64,000 bases of DNA from Sphingomonas adhaesiva (lineage in GTDB: Bacteria > Pseudomonadota > Alphaproteobacteria > Sphingomonadales > Sphingomonadaceae): assembly GCF_036946125.1 (NCBI RefSeq), contig NZ_JAQIJT010000002.1:713001-777000 (forward strand), read 5' to 3'. How positions within the stretch are numbered: the first letter of the stretch is position 1; every line of letters begins with the position of its first letter. The notes under the pieces are model-generated. The model saw nothing but the letters and a program-made list of their open reading frames with translations. It was not told the DNA's origin and made no database searches. The position numbers were made by a program, and so were the translations under genes. Shown one piece after another: positions 41,407-52,449 of this stretch.

Positions 41407-44400
41407 ATGAAATCCTCTGCAATCAAGAGGGCGAACCTGCTGCTTGGTGTAGCGTTCGCCGGTTTGGCAACGGTTCCGGCCTACGCTCAGACTGCGCCTC
41501 AGGATGCGCCGGCAACCACGGACGCTGCGGGCGAAACCTCTGGGGCCGATATCGTCGTGACGGGCTCTCGCCTGTCGTCGCCGAACCTGACCTCGGCAAG
41601 CCCCATCACAGCCGTCAACGCGCAGGACATTCGTCTTCAGGGTGCGACCCGTATCGAGGACGTGCTGAACGCCTTGCCGCAGGTTTCGCCGTCGCAGGGC
41701 TCGGCCGTTTCCAACGGAAGCGACGGCACCGCCACGATCAACCTGCGTAACCTCGGTGACCGCCGCACGCTCGTTCTCATCAACGGCCGTCGTCTCAATC
41801 CTGGCGCGCCGTCGTCCTCCGTGGGCGGAACGTCTGCGGCTGATGTCAACGCGATTCCGCAGATGCTGATCAAGCGCGTCGACGTTCTGACCGGCGGTGC
41901 GTCGTCGGTGTACGGCTCGGATGCGATCGCCGGCGTCGTCAACTTCGTTCTCGACACCGATTATGAAGGCTTTGGCGTCGACCTGAATTACGGCGTCGCG
42001 ATGCATGATAATCGGTCGGCGTACTTCCAGCAGCGCAACCGGGCCGCTGGCTACACCGCGCCTGACGGGCTGTCGGTGAACGGTCACCAGTTCGACGGGT
42101 CCGTGAAGTTCGGCGTCGCGACGGACGATGATCGAGGCCACCTCGTCGGCTATGCGGGGTACCGCAACATCGGTGCGATCGCGCAGAATTCCCGCGATTA
42201 CAGCAACTGCGGTTTCAGCTCGAACGCTTCGGGTTTCAACTGCTCCGGTTCGCCGAACTCGTTCCCGGCCACTTTTGCAAACCTCCGGAACGGCGACTAT
42301 TTCGGTGTGACCGCAAGCGGCGCATTGAACGATGGCAACCTGTATAATGCCAATCCGCTGAACTATTATCAGCGTCCCGACACGCGCTACCTCGGTGGCG
42401 TTATCGGTCGCTATGAGGTCAGCGACGCGCTCAAGCCGTACTTCGAGTTCAATTTCATGGACGATCGCACGGTCGCTCAGATCGCTCCCTCGGGCCTGTT
42501 CCTGGGTTCGGGCAGCATCTCGAGCATCAACTGCGACAACCCGTTGCTCTCGGCCGCTCTGGTGGGGCGGATCTGCGCCGCAGACAATCTCGTTCAGAGC
42601 GGGACCGCAGATGCCGTGTTCCTGAACCCCAACGGGACCCCGTACTCGCGCGGTGCGGTCACGATCGGGCGTCGCGGTGTCGAGGGTGGTGGTCGTCAGG
42701 CCGACTATCGCCATACCAGCTATCGCTTCGTCCTGGGGACCAAGGGCGATCTGGCACCCGGCGTGAGCTACGACCTTTCCGGTCAGTATGGCGCCACGAC
42801 GATGTCGCTGAACTATCGCAACGAGTATTCGCTGACCCGCCTCACTCGCGCGACCGACGTCATCACCGACACACGCCCGGGTTCGTCCACGCTTGGTCAG
42901 CCTGTATGTCGTTCGGTTGTTGATGGCAGCGATGCGAACTGCGTCCCGCTCAACATCTTCAATCCGGCCATCACTCCGTCCCAGGCATCGTTGAACTACG
43001 TTCTGCAGACGGGCTTCCAGACTGGCGAAACCAAGGAGACGGTCATCACCGGCTCCATCACTGCACGGGGTGCCGACTACGGCGTCCAGCTGCCGTGGGC
43101 GAGCGAGGGCCTGGGCCTGAGCATCGGTGGCGAGTACCGTCGCGAGGCGGTGCAACTGAACGTGGACACGGCCTTCGCTTCCGGTGATCTGACGGGTCAG
43201 GGCGGCCCGACGCAGAACATCAGCGGCGCGTTCGACGTGAAGGAGTTCTTCGGCGAGCTCCAGGTCCCGATCGCCAGCGATCGGCCGTTCTTCCAGGAGC
43301 TGACGCTGAACGGCGGCTATCGCTTCTCCCACTACAGCACGGCCGGTTCGGTCAGCTCGTACAAGGGCGAGGCGGTCTGGGCGCCGGTCCGCGATCTTCG
43401 CTTCCGCGGGGGATACAATCGCGCCGTGCGCGCTCCCAATACGCAGGAGCTGTTCGCCAACCAGATCCTCGGCCTTGGCGGTTCCGACGATCCCTGCGCG
43501 GGCGCTGCGCCGGCCTTCACGGCGGCTCAGTGCGCACGGACTGGCGTGACGGCGGCTCAGTACGGCAATATCGTCGCCAACCCGTCGGAACAGTACCAGG
43601 ATTTCGCCGGTGGTAACGTCAACCTTCGTCCCGAGCGGGCCGACACCATCACCGGGGGCGTGATCCTGCAGCCGCAGTTCATTCCGGGACTGTCGTTGTC
43701 GGTCGATTACTTCCGCATCAAGATCAAGGACACGATCGCCACGCTGGGCTTCGATACGATCCTGAAGCAGTGCGGCCTGACCGGCGATGCCCAGCTTTGT
43801 AGCTTCGTCCGCCGTGATCCGGGTACGGGGTCGCTGTGGCTGACGCCGAACGGGTTCATCAACAACCTGGCGACGAACGCCGGTACGCTCCAGACCAGCG
43901 GGTTGGACGTCGTGGGTTCGTACACGTTGCGGACCAGCGGGGTCGGGTCGTTCGGCTTCAACTTCAACGGAACGTATACCGACGAAGTGCGGCTGAACCG
44001 CGCAGGCGCCGATTACGACTGCGTAGGTCTGTACGGCGGTCAGTGCGGCTTCCCGCAGCCGAAGTGGCGGCATCAGCTTCGTGTCAACTGGACGCTGCCG
44101 GATGGTATCGGGGTGTCGGCACGCTGGCGCTTCTTGGGTGCAACCCGTTTCGAGCGTACCAGCGCTGACACGGATCTCAGGGGGTCCTTCAACCCGATCG
44201 ATGCGCGCATCCCGTCGCAGAACTACATCGATCTGACGATGACCGCCCAGGTTGCCGAGAAGTTCTCGTTCCTGGTGGGCGCGAACAACCTGCTCGACCG
44301 TGCGCCGCCGATCGTCAGCCAGTCGGCTGCGCCGATCTCGTCGTTCGGTAACGGCAACACCTATCCGACGGTGTATGACGCGAACGGCCGTTACGTTTTC

Positions 44401-44424
44401 GTCGGCGTCTCGCTGAAGATGTAA
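41407..44424 (+). CDS. TonB-dependent outer-membrane receptor
   Basis: This is a 1005-residue outer-membrane receptor. The signal peptide is residues 1-28 (ending PAYAQT) and the likely TonB box is DIVVTGSR at about 49-56. The plug domain (about 65-180) includes TLVLINGRRLNPG, NAIPQMLIKRVDVLTGGASS and YGSDAIAGVVNF. A 22-stranded barrel follows, with the family blocks RFRGGYNRAVRAPNTQELF, LRPERADTITGG and the end GRYVFVGVSLKM. It resembles the sphingomonad oligopeptide/sugar-type receptors; the ligand is unknown. Codon choice is visibly different from neighbours (many third-position T, e.g. CGT and GTT), as in highly expressed or transferred genes. It is a single-gene unit with its own terminator. 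The 181 bp upstream hold no gene; repeated ATTGCAA words near 41256 may be regulatory. Confidence 0.92.
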   Translation: MKSSAIKRANLLLGVAFAGLATVPAYAQTAPQDAPATTDAAGETSGADIVVTGSRLSSPNLTSASPITAVNAQDIRLQGATRIEDVLNALPQVSPSQGSAVSNGSDGTATINLRNLGDRRTLVLINGRRLNPGAPSSSVGGTSAADVNAIPQMLIKRVDVLTGGASSVYGSDAIAGVVNFVLDTDYEGFGVDLNYGVAMHDNRSAYFQQRNRAAGYTAPDGLSVNGHQFDGSVKFGVATDDDRGHLVGYAGYRNIGAIAQNSRDYSNCGFSSNASGFNCSGSPNSFPATFANLRNGDYFGVTASGALNDGNLYNANPLNYYQRPDTRYLGGVIGRYEVSDALKPYFEFNFMDDRTVAQIAPSGLFLGSGSISSINCDNPLLSAALVGRICAADNLVQSGTADAVFLNPNGTPYSRGAVTIGRRGVEGGGRQADYRHTSYRFVLGTKGDLAPGVSYDLSGQYGATTMSLNYRNEYSLTRLTRATDVITDTRPGSSTLGQPVCRSVVDGSDANCVPLNIFNPAITPSQASLNYVLQTGFQTGETKETVITGSITARGADYGVQLPWASEGLGLSIGGEYRREAVQLNVDTAFASGDLTGQGGPTQNISGAFDVKEFFGELQVPIASDRPFFQELTLNGGYRFSHYSTAGSVSSYKGEAVWAPVRDLRFRGGYNRAVRAPNTQELFANQILGLGGSDDPCAGAAPAFTAAQCARTGVTAAQYGNIVANPSEQYQDFAGGNVNLRPERADTITGGVILQPQFIPGLSLSVDYFRIKIKDTIATLGFDTILKQCGLTGDAQLCSFVRRDPGTGSLWLTPNGFINNLATNAGTLQTSGLDVVGSYTLRTSGVGSFGFNFNGTYTDEVRLNRAGADYDCVGLYGGQCGFPQPKWRHQLRVNWTLPDGIGVSARWRFLGATRFERTSADTDLRGSFNPIDARIPSQNYIDLTMTAQVAEKFSFLVGANNLLDRAPPIVSQSAAPISSFGNGNTYPTVYDANGRYVFVGVSLKM

Positions 44425-44451
44425 CGTTCGAAAGAAACTATCGTCATGATG

Positions 44452-44484
44452 GGCGGCGGATCATCGATCCGCCGCCTCTTTTTT
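44452..44484 (+). terminator. Rho-independent terminator of the TonB receptor gene
   Basis: GGCGGCGGA (44452-44460), a 7-base loop and TCCGCCGCC (44468-44476) form a perfect 9 bp stem, followed by TCTTTTTT. It lies 27 bp past the receptor stop codon. Confidence 0.9.
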
Positions 44485-44519
44485 GCCCTGACGCGACAAT
44501 CGCGCAGGGCGATGGCTGG

Positions 44520-45332
44520 TCATAAGAGCGCCGCCACCTCCTCCCTCGACAGCGCGATTCCGAACATCATCGCCAGTCGCATGCGGTACACGCGCGGGTC
44601 GGTGATCTCCGCCTCGCTGGTCGCGCCGGCGGCGTGACGGCGGTAGTGTCGGTCGGTCAGCGCGGCGAAGCCGTGGGGCAGGACGATGCTGACCACATTG
44701 TGGTTCACGAAGCGGCTCGTGGGGGCGGTGGCGGACCAGTGGTTGCCCATCGCCAGGTCGCTGGCGTGCACCGTCGCGGTCGTGAAGCTGTATTGCGGCT
44801 GCCATCCGGCACCCGTCGCGCGGCCGTCGGTATTGGCGGGATGACCGTCGCGCAACAGCATCCAGCCATGTGCATCGTCGCGGCGCAGGACGAAGCGCGC
44901 GCCGTCGGGGGCGTCGGCCTCCGCACCGTCGACCAGCGGCAGGACCGGGGTATAGGAGCCGCCGAAGCCGGTGTCCGCGATCCATTCCGCTCCGTCGATC
45001 GTCACCAGCGCCAGCGTGTGGGTCAGCGGGGGCACCTCGGTCGCGCCCAGCCAGACGCGCGCCAGCAGCGGCCGCGCCTCGAACGCCAGCGCGGCCAGCG
45101 CGTCGAGGAACAGGCGGTTGTGCTCGAAACAATAGCCGCCGCGCTGCGCGGTCACCAGCTTGGCGGCGACCGACGCGCTGTCGATCGCGATCCCGCGGCC
45201 GAGCCGGACGTCGAGGTTCTCGAACGGGATGCGCTGGCGATGCTGCCATTGCAGTCGGGCGAGGCCGGCGGCGTCGCGGGTCGGCATCGCGGGAAGCTCG
45301 ATGCGGGCGAGATAGGTGTCGAGGTCGAACAT
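44520..45332 (-). CDS. nat: Arylamine N-acetyltransferase
   Basis: This is a 270-residue NAT that moves acetyl from acetyl-CoA to arylamines or hydrazines. The catalytic triad is visible: C68 in RGGYCFEHN, H105 in PLTHTLAL and D120 in IADTGFGG. The early conserved block QRIPFENLDVRLGR is at 33-46. The length is that of bacterial NATs. The gene converges with the TonB receptor; its stop lies 36 bp past the receptor's terminator. Physiological substrates in proteobacteria are mostly unknown. Confidence 0.93.
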   Translation of the reverse strand: MFDLDTYLARIELPAMPTRDAAGLARLQWQHRQRIPFENLDVRLGRGIAIDSASVAAKLVTAQRGGYCFEHNRLFLDALAALAFEARPLLARVWLGATEVPPLTHTLALVTIDGAEWIADTGFGGSYTPVLPLVDGAEADAPDGARFVLRRDDAHGWMLLRDGHPANTDGRATGAGWQPQYSFTTATVHASDLAMGNHWSATAPTSRFVNHNVVSIVLPHGFAALTDRHYRRHAAGATSEAEITDPRVYRMRLAMMFGIALSREEVAALL

Positions 45333-45429
45333 TCGCCCGGACTAGCGCGGGAGGCGTGATACGCGAAGGGGTTGCGCACATCGCCGCGCGCCGCCATGCG
45401 GTTTTCGAAGAATCAGTATGGAGGCGAGG

Positions 45430-46557
45430 ATGAGCGACGTGACGGGTCTGGAGCTGCGCTCCGCGGTGGATGCGGACGGGCGGCTGACGCTGAGCCTGGA
45501 GGAGGTGACGCACGGTGCCCCCGCCGCGGACGAGGTGGTGGTGAAGGTGGAGGCGGCACCGATCAACCCGTCCGACCTGGGACTGTTGCTGGGGCCGGCG
45601 GATGTGTCGACGCTTGAGCGATCGGGTACGGCGGAGCGCCCGGTGGTGACGTTCCAGGTGCCGCGCGAGCGGATGGGTGGGGTGCGCGCGCGCATCGGGC
45701 AGTCGCTGCCGGTCGGGAACGAGGGCGCGGGCACCGTCATCGCGGCGGGCGAGGAGGCCAAGGCGCTGATCGGGCGCAAGGTCGGCATGATGGGCGGCGC
45801 GATGTACGCGCAGTATCGCACGCTGAAGGCGCGCGACGTGGTGCCGCTGCCCGAGGGCGCGAGCGCGGCGGATGGTGCTGCGATGTTCGTCAACCCGCTG
45901 ACCGCGCTCGCCTTCGTCGAGACGATGCGGATGGAGGGGCACAAGGCGATCGTCCACACCGCCGCGGCGTCGAACCTGGGGCAGATGCTGCAGAAGATCT
46001 GCCTGGCGGACGGCGTGCCGCTGGTGAACATCGTGCGCAGCGAGGCGCAGGAGAAGATCCTGCGCGACATCGGCGCGACTCACGTCATCAACAGCAAGGC
46101 CGACGACTTCCGCGCGCGACTGGTCGATGCGATCGCGGAGACGGGGGCGACGATCGCGTTCGACGCGATTGGCGGCGGGTCGATCGGCAGCGATATCGTC
46201 CAGGCGATGGAGCAGGCGGCGAACCGCACCGCGACCGAATATAGCCGCTACGGCTCCAACACGTTCAAGCAGCTGTATATCTACGGCGCGCTGGACCTGT
46301 CGCCGACGACGCTCAACCGGCTGGCGTTCGGGTTCCAGTGGAGCGTGTCGGGCTTCCTGTTGACGCCGTTCATGCAGAAGGCGGGCAAGGAAGTGGTCGG
46401 CCGGATGCGCCAGCGCGTGGTGGACGAACTGACCACGACCTTCGCCAGCGGCTATACCGCGACGGTCGGGCTGGCGGAGGCGCTGAACCCCGATGTGCTG
46501 CGCGCCTATGAGAAGAAGGCGACGGGCGAGAAGTATCTGATCGACCCGACGCGGTGA
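45430..46557 (+). CDS. MDR-family zinc-binding-type alcohol dehydrogenase/quinone oxidoreductase
   Basis: This is a 375-residue medium-chain dehydrogenase/reductase. The GroES-like N-terminal half has VVVKVEAAPINPSDLGLLLG and VGNEGAGTVIAAG; the nucleotide-binding half has IVHTAAASNLGQMLQKICLA and ATIAFDAIGGGSIGSDI. The usual structural-zinc cysteines are absent, so it is probably a zinc-free NADPH quinone or enoyl reductase type. The ATG at 45430 is chosen because the ribosome site GGAGGCGAGG lies between it and the ATG at 45418. The substrate is unknown. It is followed by the 504 bp repeat region. Confidence 0.83.
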   Translation: MSDVTGLELRSAVDADGRLTLSLEEVTHGAPAADEVVVKVEAAPINPSDLGLLLGPADVSTLERSGTAERPVVTFQVPRERMGGVRARIGQSLPVGNEGAGTVIAAGEEAKALIGRKVGMMGGAMYAQYRTLKARDVVPLPEGASAADGAAMFVNPLTALAFVETMRMEGHKAIVHTAAASNLGQMLQKICLADGVPLVNIVRSEAQEKILRDIGATHVINSKADDFRARLVDAIAETGATIAFDAIGGGSIGSDIVQAMEQAANRTATEYSRYGSNTFKQLYIYGALDLSPTTLNRLAFGFQWSVSGFLLTPFMQKAGKEVVGRMRQRVVDELTTTFASGYTATVGLAEALNPDVLRAYEKKATGEKYLIDPTR

Positions 46558-46680
46558 TGGCGGGATGCGGGCGTGACCCCGCGTCACCCCGGCCACATCG
46601 TCATGCCGGACTCGTTCCGGCGTCCCGGGTCCCACACGCCTTGTCCGGCGAGGTGCGCGGAACCCTGGACCCCGGATCAG

Positions 46681-47026
46681 GTCGAGACCTAGGCGAAACC
46701 CAGTTCCTTGTTCCCCGGCGAAGGCCGGGGCCCGGCTGGGGCACGGTGGTAACAGACGGAAAAGCCACGCCAACCGGGCCCCGGCCGTCGCGAGACCTTT
46801 GCAAAAGGCTACACCGTGCTCCTGCGAAGGCAGGAGCTCAGGGTTGCAGGTCCCATAATGCGTTGTTCTGCCGGGCCCTGGGCTCCTGCCTGCGCAGGAG
46901 CATGGCGTGGACTCGATGCCGTTGCACCTGTTTTGCAAAGGCCCCGCCTTCGCCGGGGAACGCCGAACGTGTCGAGCGATCCACGCCTTTCGCAGAGGTT
47001 TCGAACAGGTCCGGGCCGACGACCTG
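46681..47026. repeat. ~340 bp dispersed non-coding element, copy 1
   Basis: This element holds, in order, AGTTCCTTGTTCCCCGGCG, a block with GTAACAGACGGAAAAGCC, CTTTGCAAAAGG, and a hairpin pair of GTGCTCCTGC..CAGGAG arms (46816-46843 and 46876-46902) around an asymmetric spacer. CTTTTGCAAAGG-like, CCTTCGCCGGGGAACG and TTTCGCAGAGGTTTCG follow. The two ends are imperfect inverted repeats of each other (~60 bp). The reverse complement of nearly the whole stretch recurs at 52051-52380. There is no coding capacity. The remaining part of the 46558-47061 gap (46575-46680) looks like degenerate GTCACCCCGG-type repeat. Confidence 0.8.
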
Positions 47027-47061
47027 ATAGGGGCGGGCAAACCGCGCCCTTCGTCGGCCGA

Positions 47062-47823
47062 TCAGTTTACCGCGATGATCGCGATCTGCCGCCCGTAATC
47101 CGGCTCACCGCGATGCGTCGCGCGGCGGAAGCTGAAGAAGCGTTCCTCGTCGGCATAGGTGTCGAGCCCCAGCGTCTCGACCCGCTTCACCCCGGCGGCA
47201 GCGAGGCGGTGGGCGACATAGCCCTCCAGATCGAACTGCGCGTGGCCGGCGCGCGCGTCGGCGAAGAACCGCTCGTTGGCGGCGTCCGCTTCCTCGAAGC
47301 GGCGGCGGAAGGCGTCGTCCACCTCGTAGCTGGCGCGCGCGATGCACGGCCCGACGGCGGCGGCGATGCGGTCGCGACGGGCGCCGAGCGCCTCCATCGC
47401 GGCGATCGTCGTATCGGTGACGCCGGCCAGCGCGCCCTTCCATCCGGCGTGCGCCGCCCCCACCACGCCCGCGGCGGTATCGCTGAGGAGAACGGGGGCG
47501 CAATCGGCGGTGATGATACCGATAGCGAGACCGGGGCGATCGGTCGCGAGCGCATCGCCGCGCGGACGCTCCGCCAGCGGCGCGGTGACGGTGATGCAGT
47601 CGGCGGAATGGATCTGATAGGGCGTTTGGAGCAGGCATCCGGGCGCAACCGCGGCCAGCGCGCGGTCGCGATTGGCCGCGACGGTCGCGGCATCGTCGTC
47701 CGACCCGAAGCCGACGTTGAGCCCGGCGTGGAGCCCCCCGGACACGCCGCCGCGGCGGCCGAGGAAGCCGTGGCGGACATCGGCGAGCAGCCGCGCGCGA
47801 AAGACGTCGGGCGTATCGGTCAC
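47062..47823 (-). CDS. pgeF: Peptidoglycan editing factor PgeF (laccase-domain, YfiH family)
   Basis: This is a 253-residue single-domain protein formerly called polyphenol oxidase. The zinc/copper site is formed by IHSADC, TADCAPVLL and GAAHAGWKG, with VGPCIARASYEVD following. PgeF family members remove misincorporated L-Ser from UDP-MurNAc stem peptides and were earlier reported as laccases or nucleoside hydrolases. The start is GTG 47823 overlapping the GNAT stop (GTGA). It is the last gene of the lgt-midA-GNAT-pgeF run. Confidence 0.92.
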   Translation of the reverse strand: MTDTPDVFRARLLADVRHGFLGRRGGVSGGLHAGLNVGFGSDDDAATVAANRDRALAAVAPGCLLQTPYQIHSADCITVTAPLAERPRGDALATDRPGLAIGIITADCAPVLLSDTAAGVVGAAHAGWKGALAGVTDTTIAAMEALGARRDRIAAAVGPCIARASYEVDDAFRRRFEEADAANERFFADARAGHAQFDLEGYVAHRLAAAGVKRVETLGLDTYADEERFFSFRRATHRGEPDYGRQIAIIAVN

Positions 47824-48335
47824 AGGTCGAGCCGCATCACGATATCCTCGTCCGCCTGGTCGCCGACCATGAACGCATAGGGGCCGACCTCCACGAAGCC
47901 GTGGCGCGCATAGAAGCGGCGCGCGCGCGGATTGTCGGTGAAGACGGAGAGATAAAGCGCGCCGCAACCGCGGCGGCGTGCCTCCGCGATGGCATGTTCC
48001 AGCATCGTGCGCGCCAGCCCGCTGCCGTGCTGCGACGCGACGACGTAGATCTGCCGAAGCTCGATCGCGTCCGATGGCGGGGTGAAGGGCAGGGACGGCG
48101 GGCCGAGCTTCATATAGGCGACGGGTTCGCCGTCCGCCTCCGCCAGCGTCACCGCGAAGCGCGGGTCGGCGATCTCCGCCGCCCAATTCTCGGGCGTGTG
48201 GATCGTCAGGAACGCCGCCAGATTGTCGGGCGAATAGAGGTGCCCGAACGTATCGGTGAAGGTCTGCCGCGCGAGCGCCGCGATGACGGGCGCGTCGTGA
48301 AGCGTGGCGGGGCGGAGCGTCGGGGTGTCGGTCAT
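47820..48335 (-). CDS. GNAT-family N-acetyltransferase
   Basis: This is a 171-residue GNAT enzyme. The acetyl-CoA-binding motif A is IELRQIYVVASQHGSGLART at about residues 91-110, followed by EARRRGCGALYLSVFTDNPR and YARHGFVEVG, a strong match to the fold. The substrate is unknown. The ATG at 48335 overlaps the methyltransferase stop by 4 bp, and its own stop overlaps the pgeF start. Confidence 0.85.
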   Translation of the reverse strand: MTDTPTLRPATLHDAPVIAALARQTFTDTFGHLYSPDNLAAFLTIHTPENWAAEIADPRFAVTLAEADGEPVAYMKLGPPSLPFTPPSDAIELRQIYVVASQHGSGLARTMLEHAIAEARRRGCGALYLSVFTDNPRARRFYARHGFVEVGPYAFMVGDQADEDIVMRLDL

Positions 48336-49360
48336 GCGAAACCTGCGGGTTGGGGCCAATGGGGATGCGAAACGGCGATGACGCGGAACAGCTCGCCCAT
48401 CTCCTCCACCAGCCGCGCGCGGTCGGCGGCGACGCGGGGGCCGAGCGCGGCGGCACGCTGATCGATCCCCAGCGCGCGCAGGAAGGCGCCCTGACCGATC
48501 GTGCCCGACAGCCGCGCGCCCGAGGCGGTGGCGACGAGGCCGAGTGTCGCCATGTCGACATGCGCGGTCAGGTCGACCTCGCCCGGCTCGGCGAAGGGGT
48601 TGGCATAGGCGTGGCCGCGCACCGCCTGGAGCGTGTCGCCGATCGCGGGGCCGTCATAGCCGTAGTCGATCACCAGAGCCGCGCCCCCCTGCGCGACGAG
48701 GCGGGCCGACAGGTCGGCCATGATCGCGACGCTGGCGGGGGAGGTTTCGATGATCGATCCCGGCGCGGCGGCGCGCAGCGTGGGGGGAATGATCGTCTCG
48801 GGTATGCTCGCGCCCGCGATCGGCAGGAACAGCGTGTCCTGGCAGGCGACCAGCCGCTCGTGCCATCCGCCCGCGGCACGGACCAGCTGGCGGATCGGCA
48901 GCGCGTCGAAGAATTCGTTGGCGACGACGATCAGCGGCACGTCCTCGGGCAGGGTGGCGAGCGTGTCGTGCCACGTCGCGTGCGCGACGCGCCCGGCCTG
49001 CGCCTGCCGCAGCGTCGGGCTCGTCTCGACCAGATGGACCGGCGGCGTCAGCCCGGCGCGCGCCATCACGCGCAGCGCGTCCGCGGTCAGCGTGCCGCGC
49101 CCCGGCCCCAGCTCGACCCAGGCGACCGCGGGCCGGCCGGCGCGGTCCCACAGGTCCGCCGCCCAGGCACCGATCAGCTCGCCGAACATCTGGCTGATCT
49201 CGGGCGCGGTGGTGAAGTCACCGCCCGCGCCCAGGGGGTCGCGTGTCGCGTAATAATGCGCGTTGGCGGCGGCCATGAACTGGCTGACCGGGATCGGCCC
49301 GCCCAGCGCAATGGCGCGCGCCAGCCTCTCCGCCAGCGCAGGCTCGGCGGCGGCGCTCAC
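48332..49360 (-). CDS. MidA/NDUFAF7-like SAM-dependent methyltransferase
   Basis: This is a 342-residue class I methyltransferase of the MidA family. The N-terminal ATRDPLGAGGDFTTAPEISQ block, the SAM-binding WVELGPGRGTLTADALRVM and VVANEFFDALPIRQLV are the family's hallmarks. The mitochondrial homologue NDUFAF7 symmetrically dimethylates an arginine of a complex I subunit, so a role in NADH dehydrogenase assembly is plausible here. It starts with GTG at 49360, overlapping the lgt stop in a GTGA arrangement. Confidence 0.9.
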   Translation of the reverse strand: MSAAAEPALAERLARAIALGGPIPVSQFMAAANAHYYATRDPLGAGGDFTTAPEISQMFGELIGAWAADLWDRAGRPAVAWVELGPGRGTLTADALRVMARAGLTPPVHLVETSPTLRQAQAGRVAHATWHDTLATLPEDVPLIVVANEFFDALPIRQLVRAAGGWHERLVACQDTLFLPIAGASIPETIIPPTLRAAAPGSIIETSPASVAIMADLSARLVAQGGAALVIDYGYDGPAIGDTLQAVRGHAYANPFAEPGEVDLTAHVDMATLGLVATASGARLSGTIGQGAFLRALGIDQRAAALGPRVAADRARLVEEMGELFRVIAVSHPHWPQPAGFA

Positions 49361-50250
49361 GCGACGCTGGCCGTCCCGGCGGTCGCCTCGACGCGGCGAC
49401 GCCGCCGCCCGGAGGTGGCGATGAGGAACGCGCCGCCCGCGATCATCGGGACGCACAGCCACTGGCCCATGTGCAGCCCGGTGGCCTGCGCGAACTCGAC
49501 CAGCTGGCGGTCGGGCTCGCGGAAGAATTCGACGACGAACCGCGCCGTGCCGTAGCCGGCCAGAAAGATGCCGACGAGTCGTCCGGGATAGTAACGCGCA
49601 TCGGTGCGCCAGAAGAAGAACCACAGCAGCGCGAACAGCGCCACGCCCTCCAGCCCCGCCTCGTACAGCTGGCTGGGATGCCGCGCCGGCTCCGCGATGC
49701 CGTAGGGGACGGTGTTCTGGAAGACGATCGCCCAGGGTACGTCGGCGGGCTTGCCCCACAATTCGCCGTTCACGAAATTGGCGAGCCGGCCGAAGAAGAG
49801 CCCGAACGGCACGCAGCACGCCACCCAGTCGTGGACCCGCAGCCAGTCCAGCCGGTTCTTGCGCGCGAACCAGATGATCCCCAGCGACGTGCCGACGACG
49901 CCGCCGTGGAACGACATGCCGCCGTCCCACAGCCGCAGGATCGACAGCGGCCGAACCAGCATTTCGGGCGCGTAGAACAGCACATAGCCGATCCGCCCGC
50001 CCAGGATGATCCCCAGCGTGGCATAGAAGACGAGGTCGTCGGCGTGCCGCCGCGCCATCGGGGCGCCCGGCTGCGCGATCAGCTTCAGCAGGTACCACCA
50101 GCCGATGACGATGCCGGCGATATAGGCGAGGCTGTACCAGCGCAGCGTGAAGAAGCCGATCGTGAACACGTCCGGGTGCAACCCCAGATCGGCGAATCGG
50201 ATATGTCCCGCGGCGGGCACGGCCCCGGCGGCAAGAGCAGGCAGTATCAA
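49357..50250 (-). CDS. lgt: Prolipoprotein diacylglyceryl transferase
   Basis: Lgt attaches diacylglycerol to the lipobox cysteine of prolipoproteins at the inner membrane. The protein of up to 297 residues has seven hydrophobic helices and the Lgt signature GRLANFVNGELWGKPAD. It also has FALRWYSL-like FTLRWYSLAYIAGI, LGGRIGYVLFY, the HGG turn in MSFHGGVVG, and RHPSQLYEA. The start is a TTG at 50250 with AAAGGGGAAAG upstream; a GTG at 50220 is an alternative that leaves a usual-length N-terminus. It is first in the lgt-midA-GNAT-pgeF operon. Confidence 0.94.
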   Translation of the reverse strand: MILPALAAGAVPAAGHIRFADLGLHPDVFTIGFFTLRWYSLAYIAGIVIGWWYLLKLIAQPGAPMARRHADDLVFYATLGIILGGRIGYVLFYAPEMLVRPLSILRLWDGGMSFHGGVVGTSLGIIWFARKNRLDWLRVHDWVACCVPFGLFFGRLANFVNGELWGKPADVPWAIVFQNTVPYGIAEPARHPSQLYEAGLEGVALFALLWFFFWRTDARYYPGRLVGIFLAGYGTARFVVEFFREPDRQLVEFAQATGLHMGQWLCVPMIAGGAFLIATSGRRRRRVEATAGTASVA

Positions 50251-50312
50251 GGCTTTCCCCTTTTCGACCGCGTCTGCATAATGGGGCCAGGGGACAAACC
50301 CAAGTGGAGAGA

Positions 50313-52016
<1,704 letters not shown>

Positions 52017-52050
52017 AGGATGTAACCCCGCCCCGCCCATGCCGCCACCC

Positions 52051-52380
52051 CGGACGTGTTCGAGACATCTGCGACACCCAGTTCCTGTTCCCTGAGGAAG
52101 GCGGGACCTTTGCAAAAGGGATGCAACAGCGCCACGTACCGGCCGTGCTCCTGCGCAGGCAGGAGCCCAGGGCCAAGCAGAACAACGCCTTATGGGACCT
52201 GCAACCCTGGGCTCCTGCCTGCGCAGGAGCACGGTGGCGCCTTTTGCAAAGGCCCCGCGAAGGCCGGGGCCCGGTTGGCGTGGCTTTTCCGTCTGTTACC
52301 GCCGTCCCCCAGCTGAGCCCCGGCCTTCGCCGGGGAACAAGGAAGTGAGTTTCGCAGAGGTTTCGGATAAACCCGGCATG
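52051..52380. repeat. ~340 bp dispersed non-coding element, copy 2 (inverted)
   Basis: This is an inverted copy of the element at 46681-47026. The shared blocks are CTTTGCAAAAGG, the GTGCTCCTGCGCAGGCAGGA arms at 52145-52172 and 52205-52232 with the same asymmetric spacer read the other way, GGCTTTTCCGTCTGTTACCG, CCTTCGCCGGGGAACAAGG and TTTCGCAGAGGTTTCGG. It occupies most of the 433 bp gap between the acyl-CoA synthetase and the molybdopterin enzyme; no gene is visible there. Confidence 0.8.
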
Positions 52381-52449
52381 ACGGTGTGGCCGAAGCGAAC
52401 GCCGACTTTCCGCCTTTCGCCCCGCCGCACACCCCGCTACCCCGTCGCC

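Noticed and set aside
41326..44073. 915-codon open frame on the minus strand
   Set aside because: It lies wholly antisense to the intact TonB receptor gene; its composition (Arg/Ala/Gln/Asp-rich, no domain) is that of a mirror frame in GC-rich DNA.
46681..47026. Insertion sequence or CRISPR-like array
   Set aside because: There is no transposase frame and no regularly spaced direct repeats; it is better explained as a palindromic non-coding element.
44461..47040. 859-codon open frame on the minus strand
   Set aside because: It is out of frame with the N-acetyltransferase gene and antisense to the MDR oxidoreductase gene; there is no coherent domain.
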